Source: Flavobacteriaceae bacterium (GTDB lineage: Bacteria > Bacteroidota > Bacteroidia > Flavobacteriales > Flavobacteriaceae). Taken from it: a DNA stretch of 6,592 nt. The position numbers and the translations under genes are program-made. The stretch spans positions 1 to 6,592 of the forward strand of contig JAUYUF010000276.1 in the NCBI GenBank assembly GCA_030694835.1. The letters are read 5' to 3'. The first letter of the stretch is position 1; each line of letters opens with the position of its first letter. Below are positions 6,098-6,592 of the stretch, piece after piece. A model generated the notes under the pieces. The model made no database searches. It was not told the DNA's origin and saw nothing but the letters and a program-made list of their open reading frames with translations.

Positions 6098-6592
6098 AAT
6101 TCTAAAAAATTTAATAGGATTTGCTCACCGATATCTGCTGATTTTTCAGGATGAAATTGGGTGGCATAAAAGTTATCTTTTTGCATAGCTGCACTAAACG
6201 GCTGTATGTAATCACAAACAGCGGTAGTCTGTTCGATGATTTCTGCATAATAGCTGTGGACATAATAAACATCGTTGTCTGTTTTGATGTTTTTAAATAA
6301 ACATCCACTAATGCTTGAGAAATTATTCCAACCCATATGTGGGACTATAGCTGTTGGAGGAAATATTTTTACCTTGGAATTAAAAATTCCCAAACATTTG
6401 GTATCACTTTCTTCTGTAGTTTCACACATTAACTGCAATCCTAAACAGATACCCAGCATTGGGTTTTTAACAGATAAAATGACTTTGTCTAATCCTTTTT
6501 CGGTTAAATATTTCATCGCAGAACCAGCTTCACCAACACCCGGAAAAATAACTTTATCGGCATTAAGTATCGTTTCAGCATCATCTGTAATA
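6094..6592 (-). CDS. hisH: Imidazole glycerol phosphate synthase, glutamine amidotransferase subunit (5' end outside window)
   Basis: HisH is a class I glutamine amidotransferase that hydrolyses glutamine and passes ammonia to HisF. The frame is open to the right edge of the window and shows 165 residues, beginning ITDDAETILNADKVIFPGVG. The oxyanion-loop motif PGVGEAGSAM, the nucleophile elbow MLGICLGLQLM (Cys at visible residue 49) and QFHPEKS with catalytic His147 and Glu149 complete the catalytic apparatus. About 28-30 N-terminal residues are missing compared with the usual length near 195. The in-frame ATG at 6516 is an internal Met (in GSAMKYL), not the start, since conserved HisH sequence runs upstream of it. 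The gene overlaps hisA by 4 bases, although its functional partner hisF lies beyond hisA. Confidence 0.96.
   Translation of the reverse strand, partial: ITDDAETILNADKVIFPGVGEAGSAMKYLTEKGLDKVILSVKNPMLGICLGLQLMCETTEESDTKCLGIFNSKVKIFPPTAIVPHMGWNNFSSISGCLFKNIKTDNDVYYVHSYYAEIIEQTTAVCDYIQPFSAAMQKDNFYATQFHPEKSADIGEQILLNFLEL

Noticed and set aside
6111..6308. Second minus-strand frame of 65 codons within hisH.
   Set aside because: The other frame carries the catalytic HisH motifs through this stretch without interruption, so there is no sign of a frameshift.
6514..6516. ATG as the start of hisH.
   Set aside because: The in-frame sequence upstream encodes the conserved PGVGEAGSAM motif, so this Met is internal and the gene is cut by the window edge.
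1..6592. Mobile element, CRISPR array, phage or defence genes, tRNA or rRNA.
   Set aside because: No terminal repeats, transposase or recombinase motifs, spaced repeats or RNA gene signatures were found; all genes are metabolic or transport genes with similar base composition.

Overview
The window looks like chromosomal DNA of a Bacteroidota bacterium, most likely a Flavobacterium-like member of the Flavobacteriaceae. The DNA is AT-rich and start codons lack clear Shine-Dalgarno sequences. One upstream region carries the TAnnTTTG promoter element typical of the phylum. The histidine gene order and the protein sequences also fit. Except for the first 64 bases, every gene lies on the minus strand, so the genes read from right to left.

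Right half (about 4054-6592): the distal part of a histidine biosynthesis operon, hisH (5' end outside the window), hisA, hisF, hisIE. All junctions overlap, by 4, 7 and 10 bases, so the genes are tightly coupled. They cover consecutive work in the pathway: the fused HisIE makes ProFAR from phosphoribosyl-ATP, HisA isomerises ProFAR to PRFAR, and HisH/HisF convert PRFAR with glutamine-derived ammonia to IGP and AICAR. The key catalytic residues are present in all four. An imperfect hairpin followed by a T-run lies just after hisIE and may end the operon.

Left half (about 202-3791): a likely carboxylate uptake cassette. It holds a secreted beta-barrel protein resembling DcaP-type porins. After a 132-base gap come a small DUF485 membrane protein (YjcH-like) and an ActP-like sodium:solute symporter, overlapping by ATGA. 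A perfect 12-bp hairpin with a T-run closes the symporter gene. A plausible model is that the porin admits small organic acids across the outer membrane and the DUF485/ActP pair carries acetate or a similar monocarboxylate across the inner membrane. No acetyl-CoA synthetase gene is present here.

At the far left, the last 20 codons of a plus-strand gene converge on the symporter gene.

This is mainly an ordinary metabolic region; I found no mobile elements, CRISPR, RNA genes or defence system. The most notable points are a large hydrophilic insertion (about residues 205-380) in the symporter, an inverted repeat upstream of the symporter operon, and the outer-membrane/inner-membrane pairing itself.
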